In this document: one piece after another, positions 1 through 11,372 of the stretch
Layout of the letters: the number at the start of each line of letters is the position of its first letter
Position numbering within the stretch: the first letter of the stretch is position 1
Source: Labia minor
Taxonomy: Eukaryota > Arthropoda > Insecta > Dermaptera > Spongiphoridae
DNA length: 64,000 bases
NCBI GenBank assembly: GCA_963082975.1
Contig: OY720350.1
Span: 44,036,734-44,100,733, forward strand
Direction: 5' to 3'
Position numbers and translations under genes: made by a program
The notes under the pieces: model-generated
Told to the model about the DNA's origin: nothing
What the model saw: the letters and a program-made list of their open reading frames with translations, nothing else
The model's database searches: none

Positions 1-74
1 GTATAAAACCATCAAAATCTCGACATCGAAAATTTTCGTGATCGCAATACTATCTCTGGCGAGATAGTAAAAAT
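1..74 (-). mobile_element. Family A Helentron-like repeat, fragment cut by window edge
   Basis: The first 74 bases match, in reverse, the 5' end of the family A repeat seen whole at 4964-5595. They contain the GAAAATTTTCGTGATCGCAA stretch and the terminal hairpin made of ACTATCTC and GAGATAGT. The rest of the copy lies outside the window. 'Minus' means that the hairpin (3') end of the family would lie to the left. Confidence 0.75.
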
Positions 75-505
75 ATTCCTACATCTCAGCATTTACCCAT
101 TCGATACTCACTGTCTTCTATTTTTAAATTTATTATGATTAATCGCTCCCTAAACATATAAGGTATGCATTACCTTCGGCCTTCTCTTATACTTCAAATC
201 TATTTAAACTATTACTCACTTTGATAATCTATTCTTATAAATATAATGAATTTCCTCCACTGACATAAACTAGCGTGATACATGTTAAATATTATTCGTT
301 CTTTCACTCTTTTCCCTCTCTTGCGCCATCACACACTATCATTAATAATCATTCAGTGACGACTTCGTTTCATTCATCTCTAAATAGTTAGTAAAATGAA
401 TGAATTGTTTTGTTTTATATTATTTTTCAAAAGAAACTGCTCTAGTAATTTTTTTTACTTTCACTTCATCTAGAATTTAGATGTAAAATGATAATAGAGT
501 TTTTA
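75..505. other. AT-rich intergenic DNA, nothing recognised
   Basis: No open frame, repeat copy or RNA-like structure could be supported here. It separates the family A fragment from the BEL/Pao insertion. Confidence 0.6.
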
Positions 506-510
506 CATAT

Positions 511-881
511 TGGAGAAGCACCAAGCTTCGAAGAATTAATATAGGGGGTGCTACAAGCCCTGAAATGCACCATCTTCGACGCCGCCAGAGAGATGTACGC
601 CACTTCAGCGAGACGCCATGTTCATTCATTCTTGGTTTGAACATACATTGAAGCACATCATTGCAGGACATCAGTCCACATCATCGGATTTCTTTGAACG
701 TGTATCATAACACATTAAATGTTTATGTTTCATTAAAACACATCAATAAATATTATATTATTTGCAAGCATTTGATTTATAAACATTTATTCATTTCACG
801 TTATTTCTCCAGATTACATTATTACAGATCACAACAGCTTTCTTCAAATAATTCGTCAAGCATACACACATCATCCTTACA
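511..881 (+). repeat. 5' LTR of BEL/Pao element
   Basis: Starts TGGAGAAGCACC and ends TTACA, giving the usual TG...CA ends. It is preceded by the target duplication CATAT and is almost identical to 4186-4556. The differences I saw cluster around 629-651 and at the last ten bases. No clear tRNA primer-binding site could be assigned just after 881. Confidence 0.92.
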
Positions 882-1165
882 TTTGATCCAATTGAGCCGG
901 ATTCATCCAGTATATTCAATATTTAGTTCAATCGAGCTAGATACAGCAAGTAATTCAACATATTGAGACGAATCATATTTGAGAAGCAAAAAACAAGCCG
1001 AGAAATCCGAAAACAGTATTTGTATCTGGAGAAATTGAGCAACTTGATTTAACAAACAATTAATATTTGTTGCTGGAATTAATTTGTGCGGTAAGTCCTT
1101 TTCATTCCTTTCATTAATTCATATAATTCATTATAGTTGCATAATTGGTGTAGCCTTTATTCAAT

Positions 1166-2638
1166 ATGGAATTGCAGCATTTAAAAAATTCAAGAAAATT
1201 AATAAAAGCACAATTGACTAAATTCAAAAATTATGTTGAGTCCATACAAACTTTCGACCAAGAATCAATTATTCAATCAGTAGATCGTTTAGAAAATTTT
1301 GAATCAAAATTCGAAAAATTCAATACAATTCAGGATCAAATTGAACTGAAATGTATTGATAACGAGGAATCTTTCGAAATAGAAATTGAGGAACGATCTA
1401 CTTTTGAAAATCGTTATTTTGCATTAAAATCCAAAATTAAAAAAGCGGTTCATGAATTTGAGAGAGCGTCTGTCGTTAGGCCAGACGCTGATGTAATTAG
1501 CTTAGCATCATCGTCCTCTAAAAATCAATTCATACAATTACCTACCATAGACCTACCTAACTTCGATGGGAATTTTAACAATTGGCTCGAATTCAAAGAT
1601 GCATTCTCAGCTCTAATTGATCAAAATGATCAATTATCTGAGGTTCAAAAATTATATTATTTGAAATCAACTCTAAAGGGGCGGGCTTTAGAAATTTTGG
1701 AATCAATGAAGGTCACGGCTCAAAATTATAAAATAGCATGGGATCTTCTTAATGAAAGATTCGAAAATAAAAAATTATTAATTCACAATCATGTAAAGTC
1801 TATATTTGAACTGCCCTCACTACAAAGAGAATCGGGGAGCCATCTACAGATGTTACATGATGATATAAACAAAAATTTAAGAGCATTAAAAGCATTAGGT
1901 GAACCAACTGATTCCTGGGATACATTATTAGTTTATTTAATTTCATCAAAATTTGATAGTAAAACCAGAAGGGATTGGGAAATACAGACAACCAGGGTCG
2001 ATAATATTTCTTTCGAAACATTATTAAAATTTATTAGGGAAAAATCTGCTATTTTAATACGAGTTGGAGATTCGAAACCCACTAGGCCAATATCACCGAA
2101 ATTAAACAAAGGATATACTCATATATCAGCTGCAAAATCGTGTGCCTTATGTAAAGAGCCACACGCAATATACAAATGTTCAAAATTTTTAAAATTAAAC
2201 ACCAGGGAAAGAATTAACAACATCCGGAATTTAAAATTATGTTTAAATTGTCTCAAACCCTCCCATTCCGCCTGGTCATGTAAATCTTCAAAATGCACTA
2301 AGTGTAACAAATCCCACAATACATTACTTCATTTAGACCCCGTTGAAAGACAATCAAAAATGCAGCCAACAGATGAGAAAGAAATCAAAGAAAATGATAA
2401 CAATAGCGATACAAATAGCACGGCCCACGGGTTGGTAGGAATATGCTCTGATATACAGTCAAATAAAACATTATTATCCACAATTAAAGTAAAGGTAAAG
2501 GACATTCATGGCAATTATCACATATGTAGAGCGCTTTTAGACAATGGATCGCAAAGCAATTTAATTACAAAAAAATTGTGCGATAAATTAAAATCAAAAA
2601 AAATTCAAAATAGAACATACAATTGCAGGTATAGGTAA
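1166..2638 (+). CDS. gag: Gag plus start of protease, BEL/Pao retrotransposon
   Basis: A 490-residue open frame. An acidic, helical N-terminus (about residues 1-110) is followed by the DUF1759-like capsid region beginning near residue 125 (LPTIDLPNFDGNFNNW). Three Cys/His knuckles lie at about residues 326-390, including a canonical CX2CX4HX4C at 359-372. The frame then enters an aspartic protease, with the active-site triad at residues 459-461 reading D-N-G instead of the usual D-S/T-G. It ends abruptly at 2638 by frameshift, because protease homology continues in another frame. The gag part appears intact; the protease is probably inactive. The first ATG in a long open frame was taken as start. 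Confidence 0.88.
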   Translation: MELQHLKNSRKLIKAQLTKFKNYVESIQTFDQESIIQSVDRLENFESKFEKFNTIQDQIELKCIDNEESFEIEIEERSTFENRYFALKSKIKKAVHEFERASVVRPDADVISLASSSSKNQFIQLPTIDLPNFDGNFNNWLEFKDAFSALIDQNDQLSEVQKLYYLKSTLKGRALEILESMKVTAQNYKIAWDLLNERFENKKLLIHNHVKSIFELPSLQRESGSHLQMLHDDINKNLRALKALGEPTDSWDTLLVYLISSKFDSKTRRDWEIQTTRVDNISFETLLKFIREKSAILIRVGDSKPTRPISPKLNKGYTHISAAKSCALCKEPHAIYKCSKFLKLNTRERINNIRNLKLCLNCLKPSHSAWSCKSSKCTKCNKSHNTLLHLDPVERQSKMQPTDEKEIKENDNNSDTNSTAHGLVGICSDIQSNKTLLSTIKVKVKDIHGNYHICRALLDNGSQSNLITKKLCDKLKSKKIQNRTYNCRYR

Positions 2639-2963
2639 TATACAACATGAAATTAAACATAAAACAAATTTAGAGATATGCTCGTTGAAATCACAGTATA
2701 AGCGAAATTCACAGTTTCTTGTTATGGACCATATCACTGACAAATTACCGACTAATTCATTTAATATCAATCATTTGAATATTCCAGATGATATTGAACT
2801 TGCAGATGAAACATTTAATGAAAGCGAGGATATTGATATGTTAATAGGTGCAGACATATTTTATGATTCGTTGTGTGCAGGGCAAATATTCTTAGGAAAG
2901 GGCCGTCCCATATTACAAAAAAGTAAATTCGGTTGGATCGTAGCAGGCAATAAATTCACTTAA
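2639..2963 (+). pseudogene. BEL/Pao protease C-terminal half, out of frame
   Basis: Continues the protease begun in the gag frame, but in a different frame, so an indel lies close to 2615-2640. The tail contains DMLIGADIFYD and FGWIVAG-type motifs that close the BEL/Pao protease domain. A stop follows at 2961-2963. The reverse transcriptase that should come next is missing: within about 80 bases the sequence passes into integrase. I do not give a rejoined protein. Confidence 0.82.
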
Positions 2964-3044
2964 CAACAATTTCAAAGTGAATTTATTAAGATTAACTGAA
3001 CTTGAATTTGATTTAAAAAGGTCGTGTAGGAGCATATACGACTA

Positions 3045-4148
3045 TTGCATTGTGGACCTCAACAATTATTATATTCCATTAGACAAAAGTATTGGCCTAT
3101 TGGGGGCAGAAATCTGGCTAGGGAAATAATTCATAACTGCATTAAATGTTTTCGAGCCAAACCAAAATCAATTAATTATCAAATGGGGAATTTACCAACT
3201 GCACGGGTAGAACAGTATATGCCTTTTCATAATGTAGGGGTTGATTATGCAGGCCCCATACTTTTGAAGGAAGGTAACAGTAGACGGCCTCGAATAGTCA
3301 AAGCGTACATTTGCCTTTTTACATGTTTATCAACCCGAGCAGTGCACTTAGAATTGGTATCAGATCTATCGGCGGATATGTTCTTAAATTCATTGAAGCG
3401 CTTTATTGCCCGCAGAGGCAGACCATTAGCCATATATTCAGACAATGGTACAAATTTTGTGGGGGCTCATCATAAATTAAAGGAACTTTTCAAAATTCTT
3501 AATAACAGCCAAATATATGAAGCTCTAATGAGAGAAAATATACAATGGCATTTTATTCCAGCTAAAAGCCCACACTTTGGAGGCTGCTGGGAAAGCATGA
3601 TAAAAAGAACAAAACATCATTTAAATAGAATTCTAGGCGAATCCAAATTGAATTTTGAAGAATATACCACTGTGCTAACTGTGATAGAATCCATTCTAAA
3701 TTCTCGTCCACTTACACCTTTATCATCAGATCCATCAGATCATAATCCATTAACCCCTGCACATTTTTTAATTGGAAAACCAGCAACAAATATTCCAGAA
3801 GCAAACTTTGTCGAAATCAAAGACAATCGTTTGAAAAGATATGCATATATCACCAAGCTGTTTCAGTCATTCTGGAGGAGATGGGCTGCTGAGTACATTT
3901 CAGAACTGCAGGTTCGTCAGAAATGGACGAATCAATCTGCAAATGTCAAACTTGGAGCTCTGGTTCTTTTGAAAGAAGACAATTTACCTCCGCTGAAATG
4001 GTCACTTGGAAGAATTGCAAAATTATATCCTGGCAAGGACAAGATTGTCAGAGTTGTTGATGTATCCATGCCAAATGGAAACATCATCAGACGATCGGTG
4101 ATGAAGCTGTGCCCTTTACCGATCAACCAAGAAGATACAGTCCACTAA
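3045..4148 (+). CDS. Integrase with DUF5641-like C-terminus, BEL/Pao
   Basis: A 367-residue open frame. The start lies inside the zinc-binding N-terminal domain: CIKC at residues 32-35 supplies the two cysteines, while the first histidine was lost in the upstream deletion. The catalytic DDE core is complete: D67 (GVDYAGP), D133 (YSDNGTNF) and E183 (CWESM). The C-terminus (about 270-360) has the FWRRW, LLKEDNLPPLKW and R-V-V-D-V signatures of the DUF5641 region typical of BEL/Pao. The integrase core thus looks preserved, although the N-terminus is truncated. The first methionine is probably not a natural start, since integrase is normally part of a polyprotein. Confidence 0.9.
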   Translation: MHCGPQQLLYSIRQKYWPIGGRNLAREIIHNCIKCFRAKPKSINYQMGNLPTARVEQYMPFHNVGVDYAGPILLKEGNSRRPRIVKAYICLFTCLSTRAVHLELVSDLSADMFLNSLKRFIARRGRPLAIYSDNGTNFVGAHHKLKELFKILNNSQIYEALMRENIQWHFIPAKSPHFGGCWESMIKRTKHHLNRILGESKLNFEEYTTVLTVIESILNSRPLTPLSSDPSDHNPLTPAHFLIGKPATNIPEANFVEIKDNRLKRYAYITKLFQSFWRRWAAEYISELQVRQKWTNQSANVKLGALVLLKEDNLPPLKWSLGRIAKLYPGKDKIVRVVDVSMPNGNIIRRSVMKLCPLPINQEDTVH

Positions 4149-4170
4149 GAGGGGTTTCGTTGAAGATACT

Positions 4171-4185
4171 TCAAGGCCGGCGGGA
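4171..4185 (+). other. Polypurine-type tract before 3' LTR
   Basis: The GC- and purine-rich stretch AAGGCCGGCGGGA abuts the 3' LTR start at 4186, where the plus-strand primer of LTR elements lies. It is interrupted by pyrimidines; the call rests mainly on position. Confidence 0.5.
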
Positions 4186-4556
4186 TGGAGAAGCACCAAG
4201 CTTCGAAGAATTAATATAGGGGGTGCTACAAGCCCTGAAATGCACCATCTTCGACGCCGCCAGAGAGATGTACGCCACTTCAGCGAGACGCCATGTTCAT
4301 TCATTCGTGTTTTGAACATACACTGAATCACATCATTGCAGGACATCAGTCCACATCATCGGATTTCTTTGAACGTGTATCATAACACATTAAATGTTTA
4401 TGTTTCATTAAAACACATCAATAAATATTATATTATTTGCAAGCATTTGATTTATAAACATTTATTCATTTCACGTTATTTCTCCAGATTACATTATTAC
4501 AGATCACAACAGCTTTCTTCAAATAATTCGTCAAGCATACACACATCATCTTAACA
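4186..4556 (+). repeat. 3' LTR of BEL/Pao element
   Basis: 371 bases, the same length as the 5' LTR, starting TGGAGAAGCACC and ending TTAACA. It is followed directly by the CATAT duplication, which fixes the right boundary of the insertion. Confidence 0.92.
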
Positions 4557-4963
4557 CATATATATTCATTCCAATAGTGAGAATGTCCAGAGTTTCCAGT
4601 ATACTAAAATGACTTTTTTTTAAGTCTAAAAATTAAATAATTTTTAACATGATACTATTTTACATAAAAATTTTTAGTCAGGGGAAATATTTCCAATTTC
4701 CCCGATAAAATTCGATTTCTATTTTTTATTAGATGAATAATCTCTTAATGAGGAAGTATAAAATACAATTCACTCAAATTAATAAACAGTATAATGTAAA
4801 AGATCAACTAATTTGTATATCTAATTTCTTAAATTATACTTTACTAGATAATTCTTAATTCTTAATTGCTAGGAAATTGTATTTATTATAATAAAAAACT
4901 TATTTTTTATCTAATCGAAATACATTTTTTTTTCTTTTACATTTTGAAAATTGAGTTAAATCA

Positions 4964-5595
4964 TTTTTACTATCTCAAAAGAGATAGTATTGCGATCATG
5001 AAAATTTTCGATGTTGAGATTTTGATGTTTTTATACGTTTTGAAGGTTCCTGAATCATTTGAGGTTGAGAAAAATGTGTGTGTGTGTATGTGTGTGTGTG
5101 TAACCAAGATTACGCAAAAACGGTTTGAGCTAGAATGATGAAATTTGGTGCATGGACATTATTCAAAATTCATAGTTTTCTATCAACTTTTGAGAAATGT
5201 AGCTCAACCGGAAGAGGGTCATTACTTACAACGTTTTGATTTTTTTTCCTCTAAAGTGACCGTAAATATAAAGATATGTGTTTGATAATTTTTCACATGA
5301 TTAATAATTGTATAAAACTACTATATATAGAATTTCAGCTTGATTGAATCGCTGAAAGTACCAGAATTAATTTTTTAACACTGCAAATCTCCCGCGCCAA
5401 CACGTGACGTGGTGCCATCAACAAAGAGCCAAACATGCGCTGGTTTAATAAATATTATTTATTAATTTTAATTTATAATTTAATTAATTTAATTATAATA
5501 AATTATATTTTCTTTTGAAAATTATATTATATTTAAATTAATGTTATTTATAATCCAATTCAAATTTGCGAGATAGTCGAGTGGAGACACTCCAG
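4964..5595 (+). mobile_element. Family A Helentron-like (HINE) element, full length
   Basis: Starts after a T-run with ACTATCTC folding on GAGATAGT. A GT-rich microsatellite follows about 105 bp inside (5075-5100), then the conserved block AAACGGTTTGAGCTAG with ATGAAATTTGGT. It ends with TGCGAGATAGT, an inverted copy of the 5' end, and the hairpin GAGTG-GAGA-CACTC followed by CAG. This layout is the Helentron-associated (HINE/DINE-like) design. There is no coding capacity. Partner copies lie at 8782-9373, 15893-16269, 22927-23466 and 31821-32380. Confidence 0.72.
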
Positions 5596-5893
5596 ATATT
5601 TTTTATTTGTTTATTGAATCGTTCGCATCAAGGATGAATTGGATTGTTAATAATTCGAGTCACTCTGTACTTAAAAGGTGTGCGGATTAGCTAATAGTCA
5701 CGATTAACTCTAGTGTCTGACCAATTCCAATTCTTTGCATCAGCTCTAGGACAATTTCGTTATTCGGATTGCATCGGTGCTAAGAAAGACATTGCCCTAA
5801 ATTATCCTTTCATGTTCAGGCCATACTTTGCATGAATGGTTGAAGATTTTCTGAAGAGTCATATTATCATAATCTTCAGATTTGTTTTTCATA

Positions 5894-5950
<57 letters not shown>

Positions 5951-8781
5951 TGTTTCATAATAGTATATATATATATATATATTCTTCTCAATGTACGAGT
6001 AAATTTATATTTTTATAAAATTTAAAATTTCTTATTAATACAACTGATGAATAAGTGATTTTTTTTAAATCCTAACTAAACTAAACCAAATATATTCAAA
6101 ATTGTATTATAAGTACTTCAAATTACTATTTAAATTACATTTTATGCTTGTCTGTCAAAAACCATAAAAAATTCTTTTCTTTATTGAAATTAAACTCGAT
6201 TATATAATTTATTTTATAAATAAATAAACATAATTTTAAAATAAAATATAAATAACTATTAATTCATCTAAATTGCATTTTTTTCAACTCCACCTATATT
6301 TCAATTTGCTATTTGGGAATTATTAATTTAAATTGGATTGAAAATCTTTATAAATGTCATTGGTGGAAAATTTTTTGTAATTATATTTTTGTTTATCAAG
6401 ATAAAAATTTAGGTTAATGCTTTTTTTTTTACTTTTGTCACACTAATTTTCCGCCAATAAGGCTTCCAAATCATAGTTACACTATTTTTTTTATATTTAC
6501 ATCAAACTCACTAATCACGGAGACTTTTCTCAAATAAAGCAGTTTCATCATAAGCTTCTGCAAGCAACCAATGCGTTTAGCTTCAGATTTCTTCAAATTA
6601 AAGATCAACATTATTTGATAATTCAAATTTTTTAAAGTAAATTCAAACATACCTCAAATCACCCTTATTCAGCGCAAAATATATAATTTTTTTTCTTAAA
6701 AAAAAATTATTTTAAACCTAAGATATTACATTTTTTTATATTAAAAGGAGGAAACTAATTTGTAAATTTAATAAATTTTTTTATAATTATTGTTTGAATG
6801 ATTTTAAAAGATATCTAAAATTAAAAAAAAAGTCTTCCATCTTTCCTGTTCCCTTTCTAATACGGTGATATACAATTTTATTTTTATTTTATAATCTCTT
6901 AACACTTAAATTCTAGAAATAAATTCCTACCAATACTAATAATATAAATAAATATAATAGGTTTCTTTTTATTTTTTTCTATTATTCTTCATCTTTATAT
7001 TATTTATGATTATATATTAAAAGAAATGTTCAAAGTAATAGTCAATCAATTTTAACTCTATTATATAATGAGAAATGAAGCGAAAAATGAAAAGCGTATA
7101 TAAAACGATGATCTCAAAATTCATCATTATCACTAATAATCTATAATTTTATGTTGATAATAGATTCAATTCATTCCCCCCACCATCACTGCTCATTTAA
7201 TGCTAACTTTCTTTTGAAAATTACGTATGCCTTATTAAATTGTTTACTCGTTTCTCCCCCACCAAATGAAATGATTGATTGATCACACATGTTAAGTATT
7301 TATTTATCTTACTATCATTTAGAAATTTCGAACCAGTCTTGTCAGAATATATTAACATCAAAACAATAACGTTAATTTATACAAAAACAATGAAGAAAAA
7401 TGAATATATAAGACAATTGGTAAAAAAAAAAATCAGTGCATAATTTTTTAAGGATCAATAGGTTATATGTTTTTTTTATTCTTAATAGATCTGATAAATT
7501 GTAATCAAAAGTTACCCAAGAAGTTGATTAATATGAAGTCATCGACCACACCTTGTAGTTCTGATTAAATTTAAAGGCAATATAAAAAAAATAAATAAAT
7601 ACATAAAAGGAAAATGGTTACTTTAATATATTCAGTAGTTTACTATAAAATTTTAATAATCACTAAACAATGAATTTAGTTTTTATAAGAAAGTTAATAA
7701 ACTTTCCTTAAATCTCTAATAATTTTAAATATAATGAATTTATTAAATTTTAAAATGAATATCTATTTTTATTATATAAAAGAAGAATCAAAAATAATTA
7801 GAATGTAATGTATGTACTCGTAATGTCATAGGAGTGGATGTAATGCAACCTTTTAATGGCTTATGAATAAAAAATATCACTTTACTACGATGATATTAAT
7901 ATACTCAGGTATAATATGAATTAGAAAATACAAGTAATTAAATTTTTAAATAATATACCAATACATAAATAAAATCATATATGCTATTAGTAAATGAAAC
8001 AAAATAAAAATTCACTTGAAAGGATTAATTTTGCCAAAATAAGGAAAGAATTGACGTGAATTGGCATTTTAGGAGGCGATAATCTAAAGTTCTAAAGAAT
8101 GTAAAAGATAAGATAAGATGTTAAAAAGAATAGGCAAATTAATCAAAACTTTCGGTTAGGACTCGCTACTTTTGATGTTCTCATGAAAATTGACTTTCTA
8201 ACAAAGACTCTCTTTTTTCCATTTGATATTTTTTAAAATTTTATTCCCAAGGGCCAAATTATTTTCATTAATCGTTTGACTTTAAAATATATCTTTGAAT
8301 TAGAAATGTGTTAGTTGTAGCAATTACCTTCATCGAAATGTCTCTGCCCCAGTAAGCTCCATCCAATTACTATTTTCTCCTAATTCCCTCAATCCCCCCT
8401 TCTACTCTTAGCATACCGTGCACTTCTCAATTGATCTTCCATTCTTTTTCATAGATCTTATGACTCTAACTATAAGTTGATATGCACTTTGACGATATCC
8501 CTAAATATTTTGAAGAATTTTATTTCAAACATTTTGAATTAATTATTGTATCTAACAATCATATCCTTCACCTTACACCCATAAAATAGTGTTCTAGTTT
8601 TTCATTTTGGCCTTAAGTCTTAAATTATAATTAAATTAGAATTTATTATATTTATAAAGGTATTACAGGCGTTACTTGATTGTAATTTTATTTTAAATTC
8701 TTCTCGATATATTATTATTCTTTGTAAATTTAGAATCTACGTATTTAATTTTTTTACATTTTAAAAATAATAATAAAAAAA
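5596..8781. other. AT-rich intergenic DNA with a (TA)n tract
   Basis: About 3.2 kb between two oppositely oriented family A copies. A (TA)n microsatellite lies at about 5897-5982. The rest holds homopolymer runs and short open frames without any recognisable domain; I see no gene, RNA or transposon end here. Confidence 0.6.
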
Positions 8782-9373
8782 TCTGGAGTGTCTCCACTCG
8801 ACTATCTCGCAAATTTCAATTGGATTAAATAACATATATTATATTAATTAAATTAATTATAAATTATAAATTAAAATTAATAAATAATATTTATTAAACC
8901 AGCGCATGTTTGGCTTTTTGTTGATGGCACCACGTCACGTGTTGGCTCGGGAGATTTGCAGTGTTAAAAAATGAATTCTGGTACTTTAAGCGATTCATTC
9001 AAGTTGAAATTTTATATATAGCAGTTTTATACAATTATTAATCATGTAAAAAATTATCAAACATATATCTTTATTTTTACGGTCACTTTAGAAGAAAAAA
9101 AATCAAAACGTAGGTAATGACCCTCTTCCGGTTGAGCTACATTGCTCAAAAGTTGATAGAAAACTATGAATTTTGAATAATGCCCATGTACCAAATTTCA
9201 TCATTCTAGCTCAAACCGTTTTTGCGTTATCTTGGTTACATACATACACACACAGATATTTTTCTCAACCTTAGTGAAAATGATTCAGGAACCTTCAAAA
9301 CGTATAAAAACATCAAAATCTCAACATCGAAAATTTTCGTGATCGCAATACTATCTAGCGAGATAGTAAAAAG
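8782..9373 (-). mobile_element. Family A Helentron-like element, full length
   Basis: Reverse-oriented copy: it begins with the 3' hairpin CTGGAGTGTCTCCACTCG next to ACTATCTCGC and ends with GCGAGATAGT and a run of A. Body homology to 4964-5595 is continuous, including the CACGTCACGTG block and the AAATTTGGTA-type motif. The GT microsatellite is shorter than in other copies. Confidence 0.72.
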
Positions 9374-10586
9374 GAAAATATGAGTACGTAGACTTTAAAC
9401 ATACATACTTTTATGTATATAGTCTGGTTTTAGTTATACAATCAAATTTGCATTTGTGACCTTAAATGAGTCATCTTAGTAAAAAAATTAAAAATATTTT
9501 AGACATGTTTCTTACTGTTCAATATATTCACATATTATATAAGAAACTTGAAAGCTTAGTTAACTAATTTATAGAGACTCCAGAATACAAGTCGAACTGC
9601 TTAGTTAAGACATGGATATAAAATTTTGACACTATTATTATTATTATGTTTGACTTTTCAATGTCGCCATAATATGAAATTGGTTTATATATTAAAAATT
9701 CAAATCTTTTTGACAGATCTCGATGAAATTGATAATAAATATAAAAAGGATTTATTAAAATATAAAAAATAAAATATAATAGAAAATTAGAAAAAATTTA
9801 AAAGAAATATCAAAATAAAAAAAAAAAAAAATATTTCTCTGATAGCAATAAATTATAATTTTTTTCTAATCAAGGTTGTAAATTTTTTTTACTGTCCTCT
9901 TTTATTAATTTTCAAATTAAATTCATTTGTAAATTTTATTAAACTCAACCTTCATTTATTATTATTTAATCATAATTCGTAAATCCTGAATTTACATTTG
10001 ATTTCAAAAGATTCTTTTAAAGTGGGGAAGAATTGAAATTGTGACATCGATGTTTAAATATTTTTTATCTGTTTATCTTAAATAAAGATTGAAAGGTCAT
10101 TTCAATAAATAAATGACAATGTATAGGTGTATTACATATTTATCATTAAATTATTTATCTATCATTAATAATTATAAAATAGTTTTGTTTGATTTCCAGG
10201 TTTCATAAACTTTTTTTTTTTTTGTTATTAAATAAAAATTATGATTATCTAAACGTTACCTTCATTCAATTCTTTTTAATAATTTGAATATAATTTGAAA
10301 TCCTTAAACAGCAAATAAAAGGTATTTTTTGGAATTTGACAAAAGAAAAATCACAGGAAATAAGAAGTTAAGAGCATGAATCACCATTTAATGTCTTCAT
10401 TTTATTTGAGTTGCTTAATCTAGCCTCTTGATGAAGAAAAAGATCGAATAAATAATTAAATAATTAATAATAATATGTTTTCTACCAATGAATAAATCTA
10501 AAGGAAAGAATTTGTGGCCATGGTAAACAAATTTTGATATTGGCTTATTTTTTAATGTCAAGAATTAATTTCTAATAATAATACTA
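9374..10586. other. AT-rich intergenic DNA, nothing recognised
   Basis: Homopolymer-rich DNA with no supported coding or repeat feature. Confidence 0.55.
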
Positions 10587-11065
10587 CATGGGCTGAAAAG
10601 TCCCGGGATTTTTCAATAGGTGGCGCTACTAGAAAATGAATTTGACTCAATTCGAGAGGCTCATCTGTCACTAGTTTATTTATGTATCATGACATTTCGT
10701 CTCCATTCGTTTACAAACTACAGTCGTTTAAATGACGCTACTTTCGCCTTCATAAGAAAAATGGAAAAACAGGAATGATGATGAAACATTCGAAGGAGTA
10801 GATGTGGGATAACATTTCTACAACCACTGCAATGATTGTTTACAAGTTTTTCCCATTACAAAACAATGTTGAATCAAGTCGCGATATACCTCTTTTTCCA
10901 TTTTTCTTATTATGCGTCACTCAAACGACTGTAGCTTGTAAACGAATGGACGAAATGTCATGATATTTCATAAAAAACTAGTGACAGATGAGCCTCTCGA
11001 AATGAGTCATGTTCATTTTCTAGTAGCGTCACCTATTGAAAAATCCCGGGACTTCTCATCCCATG
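10587..11065 (-). mobile_element. Deleted mariner element with long inverted arms
   Basis: Bounded by CATGGGCTGAAAAGTCCCGG and its inverted copy, with TA on both sides (10585-10586 and 11066-11067), as expected for Tc1/mariner insertion. The inverted arms are unusually long, close to 200 bp each. The centre, read on the minus strand, encodes the start of a mariner transposase, so this is a rearranged derivative and not a simple MITE. Confidence 0.8.
10760..10901 (-). pseudogene. Mariner transposase N-terminal remnant
   Basis: Read from an ATG at 10901 on the minus strand, the frame begins MEKEVYRDLIQHCFVMGK, which resembles the opening of mariner transposases (family pattern around LIKHCFLMGK). 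A TAG stop falls after 27 codons, but similarity continues beyond it with KCYPTSTPSN, equivalent to the KCYGDSAPS-type motif of the helix-turn-helix region. The catalytic core is absent. Inactive. Confidence 0.7.
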
Positions 11066-11372
11066 TAGTATTTGATTGAATGTATATGTTTATGTACAGA
11101 GATTGGCATAAATATATATCATCTACATATCTCTTCATGTATCATAATTATCAAACGTAAGAATAATATAATATATTATTAATTATAATCATTTCTGACC
11201 AATCAAAATAATTTTGATAGATAATCTATGTTATTTGAAATATAACCAATCTTAATACCATATTTGTCAATGTTCTCTATTCGGTATAAATATATTTTAA
11301 ATATTTACATTCAAATTTAATAATTATTTTAAAGGTATATTTTAATTCAATAAAATCTAAATTAAAAAAAAA

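Larger units (their letters stand above)
506..4561 (+). mobile_element. BEL/Pao LTR retrotransposon, internally deleted, with target duplication
   Basis: A 4.05-kb element bounded by two 371-bp LTRs and a perfect 5-bp target-site duplication CATAT (506-510 and 4557-4561). The order gag, protease, integrase with a C-terminal DUF5641-like region is diagnostic of the BEL/Pao superfamily. The internal region is only about 3.3 kb, and the reverse transcriptase and RNase H that should lie between protease and integrase are absent; the join falls between about 2963 and 3045. The two LTRs differ at about six positions by eye, so insertion is fairly recent. The copy cannot be autonomous but could in principle have been mobilised by a complete relative. 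Confidence 0.93.
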
